Source of the DNA: Humulus lupulus
Taxonomy: Eukaryota > Streptophyta > Magnoliopsida > Rosales > Cannabaceae
Assembly: GCF_963169125.1 (NCBI RefSeq)
Contig: NC_084798.1
Span: forward strand, 174,745,980 to 174,809,979
Length of the DNA: 64,000 nt
Direction: 5' to 3'
A model generated the notes under the pieces. It saw only the letters and a program-made list of their open reading frames with translations. It made no database searches and was not told the origin of the DNA. The translations under genes and the position numbers were made by a program. Numbering within the stretch: position 1 is the stretch's first letter; each line of letters begins with the position of its first letter. Shown here piece after piece: positions 1 to 12,389 of this stretch.

Positions 1-1094
1 ATAGTTTTGTTATGCAATCTTCAAGATTTTTATGTAAAAAAATATGTACAATATTAAAAAATGGCAAAAATATAGATTGATATACTTACCTTTACTTAGC
101 TTTGGGTCGTAGGAATCTCAAACGCAAGAAGAAAAATTTTATAGCTGAGAAGAAATAAAACAACAATACTAATTTATAAGAACATGCAATACAAAATAAT
201 AAACAACTCAAACGATATTTTTTATTAAAAAAAATGGAAAATGCAATCCTTGAAAAAAAAAAAAGATTAAAGAAATTTGTTTTGATATATTTTTTAATTC
301 ATTTTTTTCAATATTTTATCAAATAAAACAAAGTTAAAACTCTCTTAACTTTATATAATTGCAAGGTGAACACAATTTGCTCAAAAGTAAAGTGCAATAC
401 ACACACATATATATATATATATAAAGAAAATAATGATATTTCATAGACACATGAACTTGTATTCTTTATTAATATAGTAAAGCTAATAATTAGAACAATG
501 AAACTAAAAATACCTTTAGTCTAAGTGCAACTCTATTGTAAGATCACATTTTTTTCCTCCCAAATACCTTGGAATCGCTCCTCATCAAGATCTCAAAAAT
601 CTATTTTTTTTTCCTTTTCTTACATTTCAATGTGTGTGTATATATATATGATGTGAAGAATAATTGTTTGACCTTTCCTTTTTCTATAACCACATTATTT
701 ATAGTAAAATGTGGTGTGCTTTGAGAAAAGAGAAATGTATAAGTGACTTTTTTAGTATAGTTAATGAAACAAAAATTTATTTTACTAATGAATATAACCT
801 GAAATTGAAAAATAATTAAAATAAACTGAAAAATAAATTCAAATTTTGTTACGTTGGTATTATTATTTAATAAGATATTTAATTCATATTGTTATAACAT
901 TTGAAATTTATATATGCATATATATGTTATTTTTATTAATATAACTCATATGCATATAATAAAAGTTAAATTCTTGGAAGTGTTTTTTAATTTATATATG
1001 TCATTAATGTCATATATAAATTTATATATATGTCATTAATTTATATATATATATGTCATTAATGTCATTAATTTATATATATATTTAGATAAAT
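1..1094. other. AT-rich intergenic DNA
   Basis: No reading frame resembling a known protein is visible on either strand. The stretch is very AT-rich, with many short runs of TA and ATT. A compound AC/AT microsatellite lies at 399-422. I see no LTR end, terminal inverted repeat or RNA gene. Confidence 0.6.
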
Positions 1095-1290
1095 GCATAT
1101 ATATACATATATATGTTACGTATTTTTTGTACTATTATTATTGTTATTATAATAATATTGTGTCATATACTATAACTATACATGTATATATATATGTAAA
1201 TGTTTTTTAATTAATTAGTTATTGTTTTAGATAATAAAGTTATTTTTTAATGATTAATCAGTTAGGAAGTAAAATTAAAAATTAATTACA

Positions 1291-1321
<31 letters not shown>

Positions 1322-2405
1322 ATGAGATATAGTTAAGATATATAAAGAGGAGATAGAATTTTAATGGTTTTGTAGTTATGGATATTATTTCATAGTCAAA
1401 ACCAGTAATAATAACATATAATAAATATATTATTATTATTAATAATAAGATGAGAGAATAACGTATATAAATTTAAAGTTTTATAATCATATGAATTAAA
1501 TGGCCTATTTTACATATATATAATAATTATCAATAATTCAAATAATGATGATTTGAATGGTCACTCATATAATAATAATAATATAAAGTTTTAACTCCAT
1601 ATTATTATAATAATATATATATGTAAATAAAACTATACATATATACATATAATACTATTTTATTATATATAGATACAGAATTATTATTATTTGAACTTAT
1701 ATATATTTGTTATGTTATAATTAATAGTATATGTAAATATATATGTATATAATAAATTTATTCAGATAATGATAATATAAAACTTTAACTCTCATTATAA
1801 TAATAATATAAAATTATTCTATTATATATAATAAACAATTTATAATATGCATATATATACATATATATGTTACATATTTTTTGTACTATTATTATTGTTA
1901 TTATAATAATATTGTGTCATATACTATAACTACACGTGTATATATATGTAACTGCTTTCTAATTAATTTGCTATTGTTTTAGGTAATAAAGTTATTTTTT
2001 AAGATGAGAGAATAACGTATATAAATTTAAAGTTTTATAATCATATGAATTAAATAGCCTATTTTATATATATATATAATAATTATTAATAATTCAAACA
2101 ATGATGATTTGAATGGTCACTCATATAATAATAATAATAATAATATAAAGTTTTAACTCCATATTATTATTATTATAATATATATATAAATAAAACTATA
2201 CATATAATAATATAATACTATTCTACTATATATAGATACAAAATTATTATTACTTGAACTTATATATATTTGTTATGTTATAATTAATAGTATATGTAAA
2301 TATATATGTAGATAATAAATTTATTCATATAATGATAATATAAAACTTTAACTCTTATTATAATAATAATATAAAATTATTCTATTATATATAATAAACA
2401 ATTTA
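1095..2405. repeat. Diverged tandem duplication, two units
   Basis: Unit 1 runs about 1095-1847 and unit 2 about 1848-2405. Both open with the same block of about 100 bases (1098-1200 and 1851-1951), continue with a block starting AAGATGAGAGAATAACG (about 1449 and 2001), and close with a block starting GATAATATAAAACTTTAAC (about 1769 and 2331). Unit 2 lacks roughly 200 bases found in unit 1 (about 1240-1445). Differences are scattered single bases and changed lengths of ATT runs, so the duplication is not recent. No coding potential is seen. Confidence 0.75.
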
Positions 2406-2531
2406 TAATACATTTAAATTATAAAAATTATTCTTACATATCATCATGATTTTTCTTGTTATACTTATAAATATAATAAATAATGTAATTAATATAATAA
2501 ATAATAATAATGTTAAATTTTCTCATATAAT

Positions 2532-2685
2532 AACTCACATGTAATTAATATAATACTAATAATTTATTAAAAAAATCAAAATTTTAAAAATTAGATAATT
2601 CTAATAATTAACTCACATGTAATTAATATAATACTAATAATTTATTATAAAAAAATCAAATTCTTAAAAATTAGATAACTCATCT
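2532..2685. repeat. Two-copy 78-bp tandem repeat
   Basis: A unit beginning AACTCACATGTAATTAATA starts at 2532 and again at 2610, giving a period of 78 bases. The copies differ by a few bases and by A-run length. It is a local duplication with no visible function. Confidence 0.8.
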
Positions 2686-3294
2686 AAAAAAAATGTTAGG
2701 ATGCCACCTAAGCTCCATGTAGCTCCCTATTATATATATATATATATAGATAGAATACAAAAGTGAAATACGTTGTGCATATGTCTGTTAATTCATCAAT
2801 ATATGAGGCTTAAATATATTGCTGAATAACTTTTTCGATGTGTTCTTAAATACTGTTTAAAAAATCTCGATCTATTAATTCAACATGTACGGACCTTATT
2901 AATATATATTATATGTACATAGCAATGCGCGCGCACTTTGCTACATCATATTGAATTATCTTATTTGATCTGAATAGTTGTGCCGTTTCACATGATGTTA
3001 TAAAGCAAACACGAACGAATAAAAATATAAGTATATATTTTTCAATTAAAAAAATATGTGTATATTTATATATGTATAATTATATAATATATATGCAAAG
3101 TGGCCGGTAACATGCACCGTCCATTACTTCTGCATATATCCACACACTGTCTGTATGGAGTCAAGTACGACTTTAGTTTCTCTTTCAGGCTGCTAAATAT
3201 AATTATTTCTCATTATGCTTCTCCACCCTATAAGCTAAAACAATAAGAACTTGTAATTGCCTTCGTACATGATTTATGACTAAAATTAATATAG
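2686..3294. other. AT-rich intergenic DNA
   Basis: An (AT)n microsatellite is at 2730-2750. Apart from that I see no gene, repeat end or structured RNA in this stretch. Confidence 0.55.
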
Positions 3295-3705
3295 GGAATT
3301 TATATGGTAGGGGCTAGAAAAAGAGTTATACTAATGGGGCTATTTTGTATTCTCGATTCGTGAGAAGTTTTTTGTGCGATTTTTTTATGACTGTATATAT
3401 TATAGTTATTTAGAGCATTATGCAAATTTTCGAAAAATTTCGAATAATTTACAATATCGAAAACTAATTTAAAAACAGGTTGTTGCATGCGTGACTAATA
3501 TTTTTATGAGTGTAGAAAACAACATGTTTGAACCTAGTTTTCGGCAGTGTAAATTATTCAAAATTTTTAGAAAATTTGCAGGATGCTCTTAATAACTACA
3601 ATATATACAGTCATAAAAAAATTACGCCGAAAACTGTCCATGGGTCGGGAACACAAAAGAGCCCCACCGGTGAAGCTCCCTACCATAAAAATACTCATAT
3701 AGGGA
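3295..3705. mobile_element. Foldback MITE-like element, copy 1
   Basis: The left half (about 3300-3485) is the reverse complement of the right half (about 3525-3705). Short frames in the two halves, on opposite strands, give nearly the same peptide pattern (VNYSKF...LNNYNIYSHKKI), which shows the inverted repeat. The ends read GGTAGGGGCT on the left and AGCTCCCTACC on the right, an imperfect inverted pair. No transposase is encoded, so it is a non-autonomous hairpin element. Exact ends and target duplication are not clear in this copy. Confidence 0.7.
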
Positions 3706-3728
3706 ATTATATATATATATATATATAG
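3706..3728. repeat. (AT)n microsatellite
   Basis: An uninterrupted run of AT dinucleotides lies between foldback copies 1 and 2. Confidence 0.85.
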
Positions 3729-4310
3729 GGGACGATTACAGTGGAGGCTTGCATTTTGCCCCTAACAATAGGGGCGTTTCTATTTTTGGCATGTGAGAAA
3801 ATTATATTCCAATTTTTTTTTATATGACAGTTTACATTATAATTATTTAGGACCTTCCACAAGTTTTTAAAAAAATATATATAATTTACGACACCGAAAT
3901 CAAGCTTCACAATAACTTGTTTCACAAATGTATAAAACAAGCTTCAAAACAACCTATTTTTTAAAAAAATTTTACATTGCAAATTATTTAGAATTTATCA
4001 AAAAGTTGTGAGGGATTCTAAATAATTACATTGCACACCGTCTTATAAAAAAATTGAATTGTAATATATCCATACACCGAAAACATGAAAGAATGTTGTT
4101 TTTAAGCTTGTTTTATACGTGCGTGAAACAAATTATTTTTTGGCATCGTAAATTATTCAGAATTTCCTAAAAATTGGTGGGATGCTTATTATAACTACAC
4201 TGTACACCGTCATATAAAAAAATTGGGTTATAATTTCTTCACACACTAGAAACAGAAACACCCCTATCAATGAGGACAAAAGACATACCCTATCGTAAAA
4301 TTTTCTATAT
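3723..4310. mobile_element. Foldback MITE-like element, copy 2 (longer, diverged)
   Basis: This stretch shares with copies 1 and 3 a pattern of a block like TTTACATTATAATTATTTAG facing its reverse complement. Here the block recurs about four times in alternating directions (about 3830, 3990, 4030 and 4150-4200), so the copy looks expanded or is two copies fused. A direct pair of blocks with CACCGTCATATAAAAAAATTG-type ends sits at about 4035 and 4207. Ends are approximate. No protein is encoded. Confidence 0.5.
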
Positions 4311-4556
4311 ATATTAGTGATAAATACATATCATCAACATGCATTTCCAATACTGTTGAATGAATCTAGTTGTGAAATACAAATTTAATTAATATGAATA
4401 TTTATATTAATCTTAGTCTCCTTAATATTAGCTAATATCACATTTTATTCTCTGTTTTTCTAAAATTCAATAATAATTATATATTTTAAAAATATATCAA
4501 AATGGTCAACTATTTTTAATAAAAAATCATTTTACTATCGTTAGAATATAATTATA

Positions 4557-4906
4557 GGGCAGCACTTTGGTGCAGTTAGGGCACATTTCGATACTTAAAT
4601 AATTTTTTTTCCATTTTTTTATGATAGTGTACATTGTTGTCATTTAAGACATTCTGCAAATTTTAAAAAAATTCCGAATAGTTTACAGTATCGAAAACAA
4701 GGTTCAAACAGTTGAATTTTACACGCGCATACAAAAAAATAGACACGCGTGCAACAACCTTGTTTTCGACACTGTAAGCTATTCATAATTTTTTGAAAAT
4801 TTGCAGGATGTCTTAAATGATAACAATGTACACTATCATAAAAAAATTGGAAAAAAATTTATTTAAGTAGCGAAATATGCCCTGGCTGCACCGGTGAGTG
4901 GTGCCC
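4557..4906. mobile_element. Foldback MITE, copy 3, with 10-bp target duplication
   Basis: The element is 350 bp, starts GGGCAGCAC and ends GTGGTGCCC, an imperfect terminal inverted repeat. The direct repeat TATAATTATA flanks it at 4547-4556 and 4907-4916. The interior is a long imperfect hairpin centred near 4735. A duplication of 9-10 bp with a hairpin body fits non-autonomous Mutator-like elements; that assignment rests on duplication length, since no transposase is present. It is the best-bounded copy and defines the family in the window. Confidence 0.75.
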
Positions 4907-4916
4907 TATAATTATA

Positions 4917-5990
4917 AATGATTATATAAAATATGAGTAAAATCATCATATTAAAAAAATGATCAAAATATTCGTAGAGAACTATTGTACTTAAGAGTAA
5001 TTGGCGGCAAAACCCTCTAATTTTTACATTTTCTTACGCTTAACCTCTCAATCTTTATTTTGAGTGGCAATACTCCCAAACCACCATTTTGTTGGCAAAT
5101 CCACAATCCCAATAGCACAACTCTATTATCTGCTTGCATAGAACCACATGGCAATCTAAAAACAATGCCACATCATTAATAATTTTAAATTAAAAAATAA
5201 ATAAACATTATTTTAATTAATTAAAAATAAAAAGTCATTTTAATTTGAAATAAATTAATTAAAATAAAAAACATTAAAAACAAAAAAAATATTAAAAGAA
5301 AAAAAATTATTATTAATTCATTAACCTAAACCCTAATTTTATTTTCTTCCCTTCTTCTTCTTATTCTTCTTCTCTTTTCCAGGTGAGCAACAATACAATA
5401 AGATCTCACTGGAGCTTAGATCTGATCCATTCAAACCCAAATCTTAAAGCTCAAATCCAATCGGACCCCAACCCCCAACCGTCGTCGCCTTCAAGCGTAC
5501 TAGGTACTGATAACTTCTAGCCCTAGCTGCGATCGATCTCACATTTACGTCCCTACCCGCAGACGACTTCGAGCAGAGAGTGAGCACCGTCAACTATGAG
5601 TCTCAGCTGTGGTCAATCTCGCCCTTGCGTCCTAGTCGTCGTCGACTTTGCGCACCCATACACCGTCAAAGGGGAAGTTCCTAGTTCCTGGGTTCATATC
5701 GCCCAGTCGTCCATCCGCCTAAGAGAGGGAGAGAGACGTTGAGGGAGGATAGAGAGGGAGAATGAGAGTAAGAGTTTGAGGAAGTGAGATATAGGTTTTT
5801 TTTATTAATTAAATTAAAAGTTTAGGTTTATTTAATGTTGATAATAAGTTTTTAATTTTTTAATTAATTAAATATATTTTTTAAATTATTTTTTAATTAA
5901 TCAATTAATTATTTAATACGTGACCCAATAAATTATGGACACGTGTGTTTGTTGTGAGTTGTGTTCTTAAAGCGTATTTCAGTACAAACG
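4917..5990. other. Unclassified repeat-like region with a GC-richer core
   Basis: AT-rich flanks (5170-5330 and 5790-5930) enclose a GC-richer, pyrimidine-rich core (about 5340-5780). The outer part, from about 4995, has the look of plant non-autonomous elements. No frame longer than about 60 codons is open in the core, and I recognise no protein. It could be a captured gene fragment or a small transposon. Confidence 0.3.
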
Positions 5991-7150
5991 ATTACTGTTA
6001 ATTAAATAAAGTTAATATTTCACACTCATATTTGTATTTAATTATATAAGTCATTTATAATGATATATATATATATATATATAAAAGATGATTTCATTCA
6101 AGATAATAATATAGAAAATTGTCTGTAATCGCTAAATAAAGTGAGAGCTTTATTTAATAAAGATTATGAGTACGGTCTATCTTCTATTTCAAACAGAGCA
6201 GTTTCTCTGAACTGTTAAGTGTAGCACCACAAAGAGATAGATGTACCGTATACAATATAGATTGTATTAGATTGGAACACAATGAAAAAAGAACTTTTGA
6301 TAATCTCTATTATTATATAGAAGTTCAACATTCCTCAATCGATGGTCATTTGAGACTTGACCTTAATCTTGAAGTGAGTAATGAGCTCCTATTTGTGCTT
6401 TTATGACTTTTGACTTATTGGATAAGGTTCGATATTCCTACGACCAAATTCCTAATATCTTGAAGTCATAGAACTAGAAGTGGCTGAGAAAATACTTTAC
6501 AAATATGGAATCTGCTCATTTCTTAAATGAAAGTATATTAGTTGTTCCTTTTAGTGTTGATTCAGGGCTTGAACATAGAGCGCTCAATTTCTATTGGAGA
6601 GCAGAAATTTCATTCTACAATTAAATTTATAGAATAATGTTCATTAGATGATCAATAGAACTAACTGACAAGGACATAATTAGAGAGGTTAACGCACATT
6701 AAGACCTATCTCTAATTATTAACAACTAGTGGAGGATCATAACTCATGAAATGACTAAATCAATGGGCGACTTAATAGTTATGACTTTTAATAATATAAG
6801 ATTGTAGTTTTAAGAGTTCAACTATAAATTTCTAGTGAAATAATTCATACCTAATAAATCAGTTAATGGAAGTGAGAATTAGTGAAATTAATTGAATTAT
6901 TGGAGCTTAGAACTACGGGTTCATATTGTCTTTGTACTAGCTCGATAACACAGAAGTAGAATTTTGGTATTAAAAAGAAATAATTAAAAATAATATATTA
7001 ATATTTTTAATGTCACAAAATAATATTATTTTGTGAAATAATATTTAAAATATTATTTATGAAATAATATTTAATGGTAAATAAAATTATATTGATAATT
7101 TTGTAAAATTAATTATTTTATTGAAAATTAATTTAATCATATATGATTTT
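5991..7150. other. Possible LTR-derived or other dispersed-repeat sequence
   Basis: The stretch is AT-rich and has no coding frame. An (AT)n run lies at 6062-6083. Its texture, short motifs with no frame, resembles the LTR of a plant retrotransposon, but no paired copy, TATA box or duplication is visible in the window, so this is only an impression. Confidence 0.25.
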
Positions 7151-7167
7151 GTGGTATAATTGTATAA

Positions 7168-8992
7168 GAAAATTTGAGTTTTTATGCTTAATAAGGGGTT
7201 CTAGGCATTTAAATCATTTTAAAAAAATGTCAATTCTTTTGACAATACCCAAATTACCCCTCTCATAATTTTTTCCATCCACTTCCTCTTCTGTCTTCCC
7301 TCTCTCTCCCTCAACCCATTCCTCTCAACTCTCTCTCTAGAAAAAAAAAATCCATGGGTAAGGTAAAATATAATAGAACTCAATGTAATGACAAATATTC
7401 CTCACTTACGACACTAAAATATTGCATTTCGAACAGATCTGGGCATGATTTTTGGTTTTTTTGTGATTTTTTCAAATCTGAAACTTTAAAATCTGTAGAA
7501 AATCGACGTGGTTCGATGGTGGTTCAATGGTGCTCGATGCCAGCTCGATGGGGCCTTCAAAATAAATATTTTCATGAAAAAATCGATGTTGTTCGATGGT
7601 AGTTCGATGCGATTCTTGCAAGAGACGTAATTTTTCACTCGGGTGTTCGTTTGGGGTGATTTTTTTTTTATTTTGGGTATTTTTTCAAGATTTACACATT
7701 TGAGATGTATATATACACATTTGGGAAATGGAAATCATGAAAAAAAATACAAAATGCAAAATATACCTCATGTTCAAGATATGTTTTGGTATGTTTTCAA
7801 GCTCTAAACTTTGAAAATGTGTATGTGAACATCTAAAACGTGTAGATCTAAAAAAAATACCCAAACTCTAAAAAAAATAATACTCCAAGCAGACACCCGA
7901 GTGAAAAATCATGTCTCTTACAATTATTGCATCGAACCACCATCGAGCAACGTCGATTTTTTCATGAAAATCTTGATTTTGATGACCCCATTGAATTGTC
8001 ATCGAACACCATCAAGCAACCATCGAGTTGGACATGATTTTTGAGTTATTTTTTAGATCTGAAACTCTTAACTATGTAGAAAATTGGCTTTGCTTGAATA
8101 TCGCTCAATGGTTCTCGATACCAGCTCGATGGGGTCTTCACAATCAAAATTTTCATGAAAAAATCGACATTATTCTATGGTGGTTCGATGGTTGCTCGAT
8201 GGTAGTTCGATGTAATTATTGTAAGAGACATAAAATTTCACTCGGGTGTTCGTTTGGGATGATTTTTTTTATTTTGGGTATTTTTTTTTTAGATCTACAC
8301 GTTTTAGATGTTCACATACACATTTTTTAAGTTTAAAACTTGAAAACATACCAAAACATGTCTTGAGCATGAGGTATGTTTTGCATTTTGCATTTTTTTC
8401 AAGATTTACGTTTCCCAAATGTGTATACACACATCTCAAACGTGTGGATCTTGAAAAAGTACCCAAAAAAAATCAACCCAAACGGACACCCGAGTGAAAA
8501 ATTATGTATCTTGCAAGAATCGCATCGAACACCATCAAACCACCATCGAGCAACATCGATTTTTTCATGAAAATCTTGATTTTGAAGGCCCCATCAAGCT
8601 GGCATCGAGCACCATCGAACCACATCGATTTTTTCTAGATTTCAAAGTTTCAGATCTGAAAAAAATTCTAAAAAAACTCAAAAATCATGCCTAGATCTAT
8701 TCGAAATGCAGTATTTTAGTGTCCTAAGTGAGGAATACTTGCCATTACACTGAGTTCTCTTATATTTTACCTTACCAATGAATTATTTTCTAGAGGGAGG
8801 GTTGAGAGAAATGGGTTGATGGAGAGAGAGGGAAGAGAGAAGAGGAAGTTGATGGGAAAAATTATGGGAGGGATATTTTGGGTATTGTTAAAAGATTTTG
8901 CATTTTTTTGAAATGATTAGAAGGCCTGGATTTATTTTTATTTTTTTTATTCAGGGCACCTAATTAAGCATAAAAACTCAAATTTCCCATTG
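7168..8992. mobile_element. Large foldback (palindromic) element
   Basis: The left end (AATTTGAGTTTTTATGCTTAA, 7172 on) is the reverse complement of the right end (8960-8990). The two arms, about 850-900 bp each, pair through most of their length with a centre near 8085. Landmarks include the CTCTCTCTAGA block with the following GTAAGGTAAAATATAAT block (about 7330-7375 against 8755-8800) and repeated CGATGG-rich blocks. Each arm is also a smaller palindrome: CACTCGGGTGTTCGTTTGGG at about 7637 and 8239 faces CACCCGAGTG at about 7897 and 8489. No transposase is seen, so it is a non-autonomous foldback element. Short frames in it are by-products of the symmetry. Confidence 0.75.
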
Positions 8993-9175
8993 TATACTAC
9001 ATAAAATAATATAATAAATGCCCAACAAATAGCATTTTATAGAGATAAAATACCACATGGCCCAAAACCATGCCGTTCGCGCCAACCATAGTCCAAATAG
9101 ACTGTGGCCCACACATAGGCTCAATGAAATTATGGCTAAGTCTTATTTTGGTCGTTATATAATTAGAAAATCATC

Positions 9176-10896
9176 TGTAATAACCAGGTTTATTTTTTTT
9201 TATTTAATTAATTGTTTGAAAAATGTGATTGAATGAACTTAAAATAGTAATTGGTAAATACTATTTTAATTTATAAGAATTGTCAGTGGATCACTTCAGA
9301 ATAAAGTTTGGGACTTGAGTGTAAAATAAATATAGAGTTGTGAAATATTTATTTTATCAGATAGTTAAGGGTTAAATAATTTATGTAATATTTGCTTCCG
9401 TTAGTAAGGGTATTTTGGTAATCTAGCTTGGGTCAGGGTATTATGGTAATTTGTATGCTTTTATGTATTTAATTATATGAACTATGATATGCATGAGTTA
9501 TGATGTATGTTTTATTTTATGAAATTTCCAGTCAATCCACACATATTTTTTCAAGTGTTAAGAGCCAATTGGTAATAATAGTTGTGATATGGAGATCAAA
9601 GTAGAAATATAAGCTTTTATGGTGGAAAGTGTAAATAAAGAAAAGCAAAAGTATTAGCTTAAGTAAAGGACAATTATGGGCTTGAGAATGCAGGTTAGAA
9701 AATTAAAGTTTTGGGGATATTATTGTAAATAGGCTTTATACGATTATCATCAGAATAATAAGAAAATGAATTAGGTTTAAATGTCGTGCAAATTATCAGA
9801 CTTCTCTATTGCAATATACGAAAGAGTAACAGACCAAGAATAATCCTCTCGTTCTTGATCTAAGTCTATGAAGCTTAAGAATTTGGAGGAGAACATTGAT
9901 CGGAGTCTTGGCGGGTTAGGAGTTATCTTTAAGATGCAAAGATTGGGAATTGTAGCTGAGGATATTGATTGGTAAGTTTTTAAACTGATTATATAAGTCA
10001 TATGTCAGATCTAGGGTTTGGTGATGTTAATGATGGATTAATGGTGTTATATGGGGATTTGAGTTTATTTGTGTGTTTATAGTCAATTTATTATGAGTTA
10101 TTAAGGTTAGAAACATGTTAGGTTTGATTTGTTAGGGATTCAAGGTCGAAATTTTACGATTTGAGCATTTCTAGGTTGAACCGGTCGACCGGTTGGTAGG
10201 GATCGGTCGATCGGTCTGCGATTTCTCGCAGTTTTAATTTTTGCCAATCGGCTGCTATGAATCGGTCGACCAACCTGCGCTTTTGGGGTTAAATTTTTGT
10301 TAGTAACAGGTCGATTGACTGCTATGGATCAACCGACCAGCCTTTTACAAAGAAGAGTTTATGATGTAAAAAACGCGGGGTTTTGGTCCAAATATTTGGG
10401 GATCCTAATGTAAGGTCTTATGACATCTAGAAACTTGTTTTTAATGCCGTTTAGGCCCTAGGATGTCACAGTGTCAATTTTGGTGAATCTTAAGTTATTG
10501 ATATGCGTTATGATGTTGTGTGATTAGGGGCTTGCTAAGGATACTTGAAGGAACATGTTAGTGTGTTGATTGTTGCTACTATCAAGGTAAGAAGAGTGGA
10601 CACCCGAACACAGGGTGTACGCTTGACGTACTCAAAATGGTAGAATTTTATGGTTTGCTTACTTATAGTGGATGTATGATTATACTAGTAAATGTTATAT
10701 GTTTTAAGTCGTTTACATTAAATGTTGCTTATGTTTGTACCTGTAGGTGTGATATTTTTCTTGGCATGCTTATATCCTTAAATACATGTCTACGTCTTAA
10801 GTTAGCATGCTTATGATATGTTTGAAAATTCATGCTTATGTTATGTAGTGGTTTAATGCACTGTATTTATTTTACTTTAGATTTGACCCGCCTTTT
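9176..10896 (+). mobile_element. Old LTR-like sequence L, left part (split by element A)
   Basis: It begins TGTAATAACCAGG, a start typical of chromovirus LTRs, and has no coding frame. The sequence stops at the 5-bp duplication of element A (10897-10901) and resumes at 24134, so A landed in it. Short blocks in 10170-10340 (CGGTCGACCGG, GATCGGTCGATCGGT and relatives) recur imperfectly. The far end of L and its duplication were not found, so the LTR assignment is inference. Confidence 0.4.
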
Positions 10897-10901
10897 AATG
10901 T

Positions 10902-11513
10902 TGTTGACCCTTGATTTGGCCAACGACACGGAGTCAGAATTACGACAAGAAATGAGATGATAGTCAAGAATGGAATCAAATGGTAAAGAAATGACACAAA
11001 TGATTTATAGTGGTTCGGCCCCAACAATGTGGTAATAACCTACGTCCATTGAGTGTTATTATCGATGTTGAATCCCAATGCCGTGATCAAAGAATTAGGG
11101 TTCTTGAGTTTCAAAAACCTTAGGAGAATTACAAAAAAATGGTGGATAATCACACTTACACTCTTTCTATGAGTATATCGAAAATATGTTCAAAAGTCCC
11201 TTCCTTGAGCCCTCTCATTCATATTTATAGGCTCAAGGGGATTACATGGGCGAATGGGCCTTAATTATCCTTAATATCAGCGTATCAAGGAAATAAAGAG
11301 GAAATAATAAATGTAGTTATTACAAGATTACATATATTTAAAGGAAATAAACCGAAGCATGCGACCATGCTGGTCACATCTAATCGCGAGATCTGTAAAG
11401 CAACAAGGAGCTGGTCGATAGTCGAACAACACCTCTTCACTTTGACGCTGCCACGTGCTAACCACATGTGAGAAATTCTTGCCACGTCATTAGAAGCCAT
11501 TTTTGGGTAAACA
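10902..11513 (-). repeat. Element A 3' LTR
   Basis: This 612-bp repeat begins TGTTGACCC and ends GGGTAAACA on the plus strand. It matches 22002-22146 joined to 23661-24128 nearly base for base. A TATA-like box for minus-strand transcription (CTATAAATAT as its complement) lies at 11221-11230. Confidence 0.92.
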
Positions 11514-11526
11514 TTTGCCCCCCAAG
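11514..11526 (-). promoter_or_regulatory. Element A polypurine tract
   Basis: On the minus strand the bases next to the 3' LTR read CTTGGGGGGCAAA, a polypurine tract that would prime plus-strand DNA synthesis. The same tract is found in C (41829 on), and a decayed form in H (40566 on). Confidence 0.85.
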
Positions 11527-11747
11527 TTTATTTTACTGTGACCAGCATAAAGTAAACTTAGGAAACTGACCCTTCACGCACCCCACCAAATCTGTCAGAG
11601 CCGCACATGCCTTTTCAAAAAAGGTAACCAATCATGTCCAATCAGGTCTTTTCGGTTTCCCAAAAATTTGTCTGATGGATATTGCGTTTACCCATGCTTT
11701 GAAAAAAGTAATTCTATGATTACCTTTTTTTACAGTGCCATGATCAA

Positions 11748-11755
11748 TATAAATA
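11748..11755 (+). promoter_or_regulatory. TATA box of the antisense gene in element A
   Basis: TATAAATA lies on the plus strand between the 3' LTR and the antisense gene, about 640 bases before its ATG. Related boxes are at the same place in C (42061-42068) and H (40755-40762), each followed by a pyrimidine-rich leader. A leader-intron donor (AAGTAAG, 11911-11917) follows. Promoter function is inferred from position and conservation. Confidence 0.5.
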
Positions 11756-12389
11756 ATCCCCAAGATCATTTTTTGTCCTTTTACTTTTTACTTTCTCCTC
11801 AATAACACTGAAGAACAGAGCCAAAAAAAACCCAGAAAATTTCATCGTTGATCCAAGGTACTTCTGCTTAGTCATTCGAGACGCACGTGTTCGTACACCA
11901 ATTTTTATTCAAGTAAGTTTTCCGAACCTTTTAGTTATTTGAGATGCCACGCAACACCTGTTTTATCTTCGTTTTGTATTCTAAGTTTTTTAGCATTCTC
12001 GACTGTTCTTAAAAAAAAATTGCTTCAGGGTAGACAATTACACTGATTTGTGTTTGATAGGGTAGTGAAATAATGCTTTATAGGGGTTAAGAATCAGTTT
12101 GGCAGTTGAGGCGTGAAATCGAAGTAAAAATTCGATTTCTGAGCTTGTAGAAAAACTTGGTTTTTCCCGCCCTTTCAGAGTCGAAAAGTTTTTCTTGAAA
12201 AACTTTTCACTTCTACTTTTTAATCCATTTTCCAAACTGCTTGCTTGAAATATAGCGTTTTTTGTCAGAATGCTGCTGGTCATATAAAAGCTTAACTTTT
12301 ATACACGAGCAACGTTATTCCAACTTTTAAACACCTTGATCCCTTTGGCCATTAGATTCTCATCTCCCCTTTTTTGTTTGCACATTTTC

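Noticed and set aside
3300..3940. Three small ORFs with similar peptides
   Set aside because: They lie on opposite strands of the hairpin arms of foldback elements, so the similarity is a by-product of the inverted repeat.
5340..5780. First exon of a host gene with CT-rich leader
   Set aside because: No frame with recognisable protein or splice signals continues from it, and repeat-like sequence surrounds it.
8028..8694. Overlapping short ORFs in both directions
   Set aside because: They come from the palindromic arms of the foldback element, with low-complexity composition and no protein family.
9777..10001. Minus-strand ORF of 74 codons
   Set aside because: It has no family pattern and lies in an LTR-like sequence.
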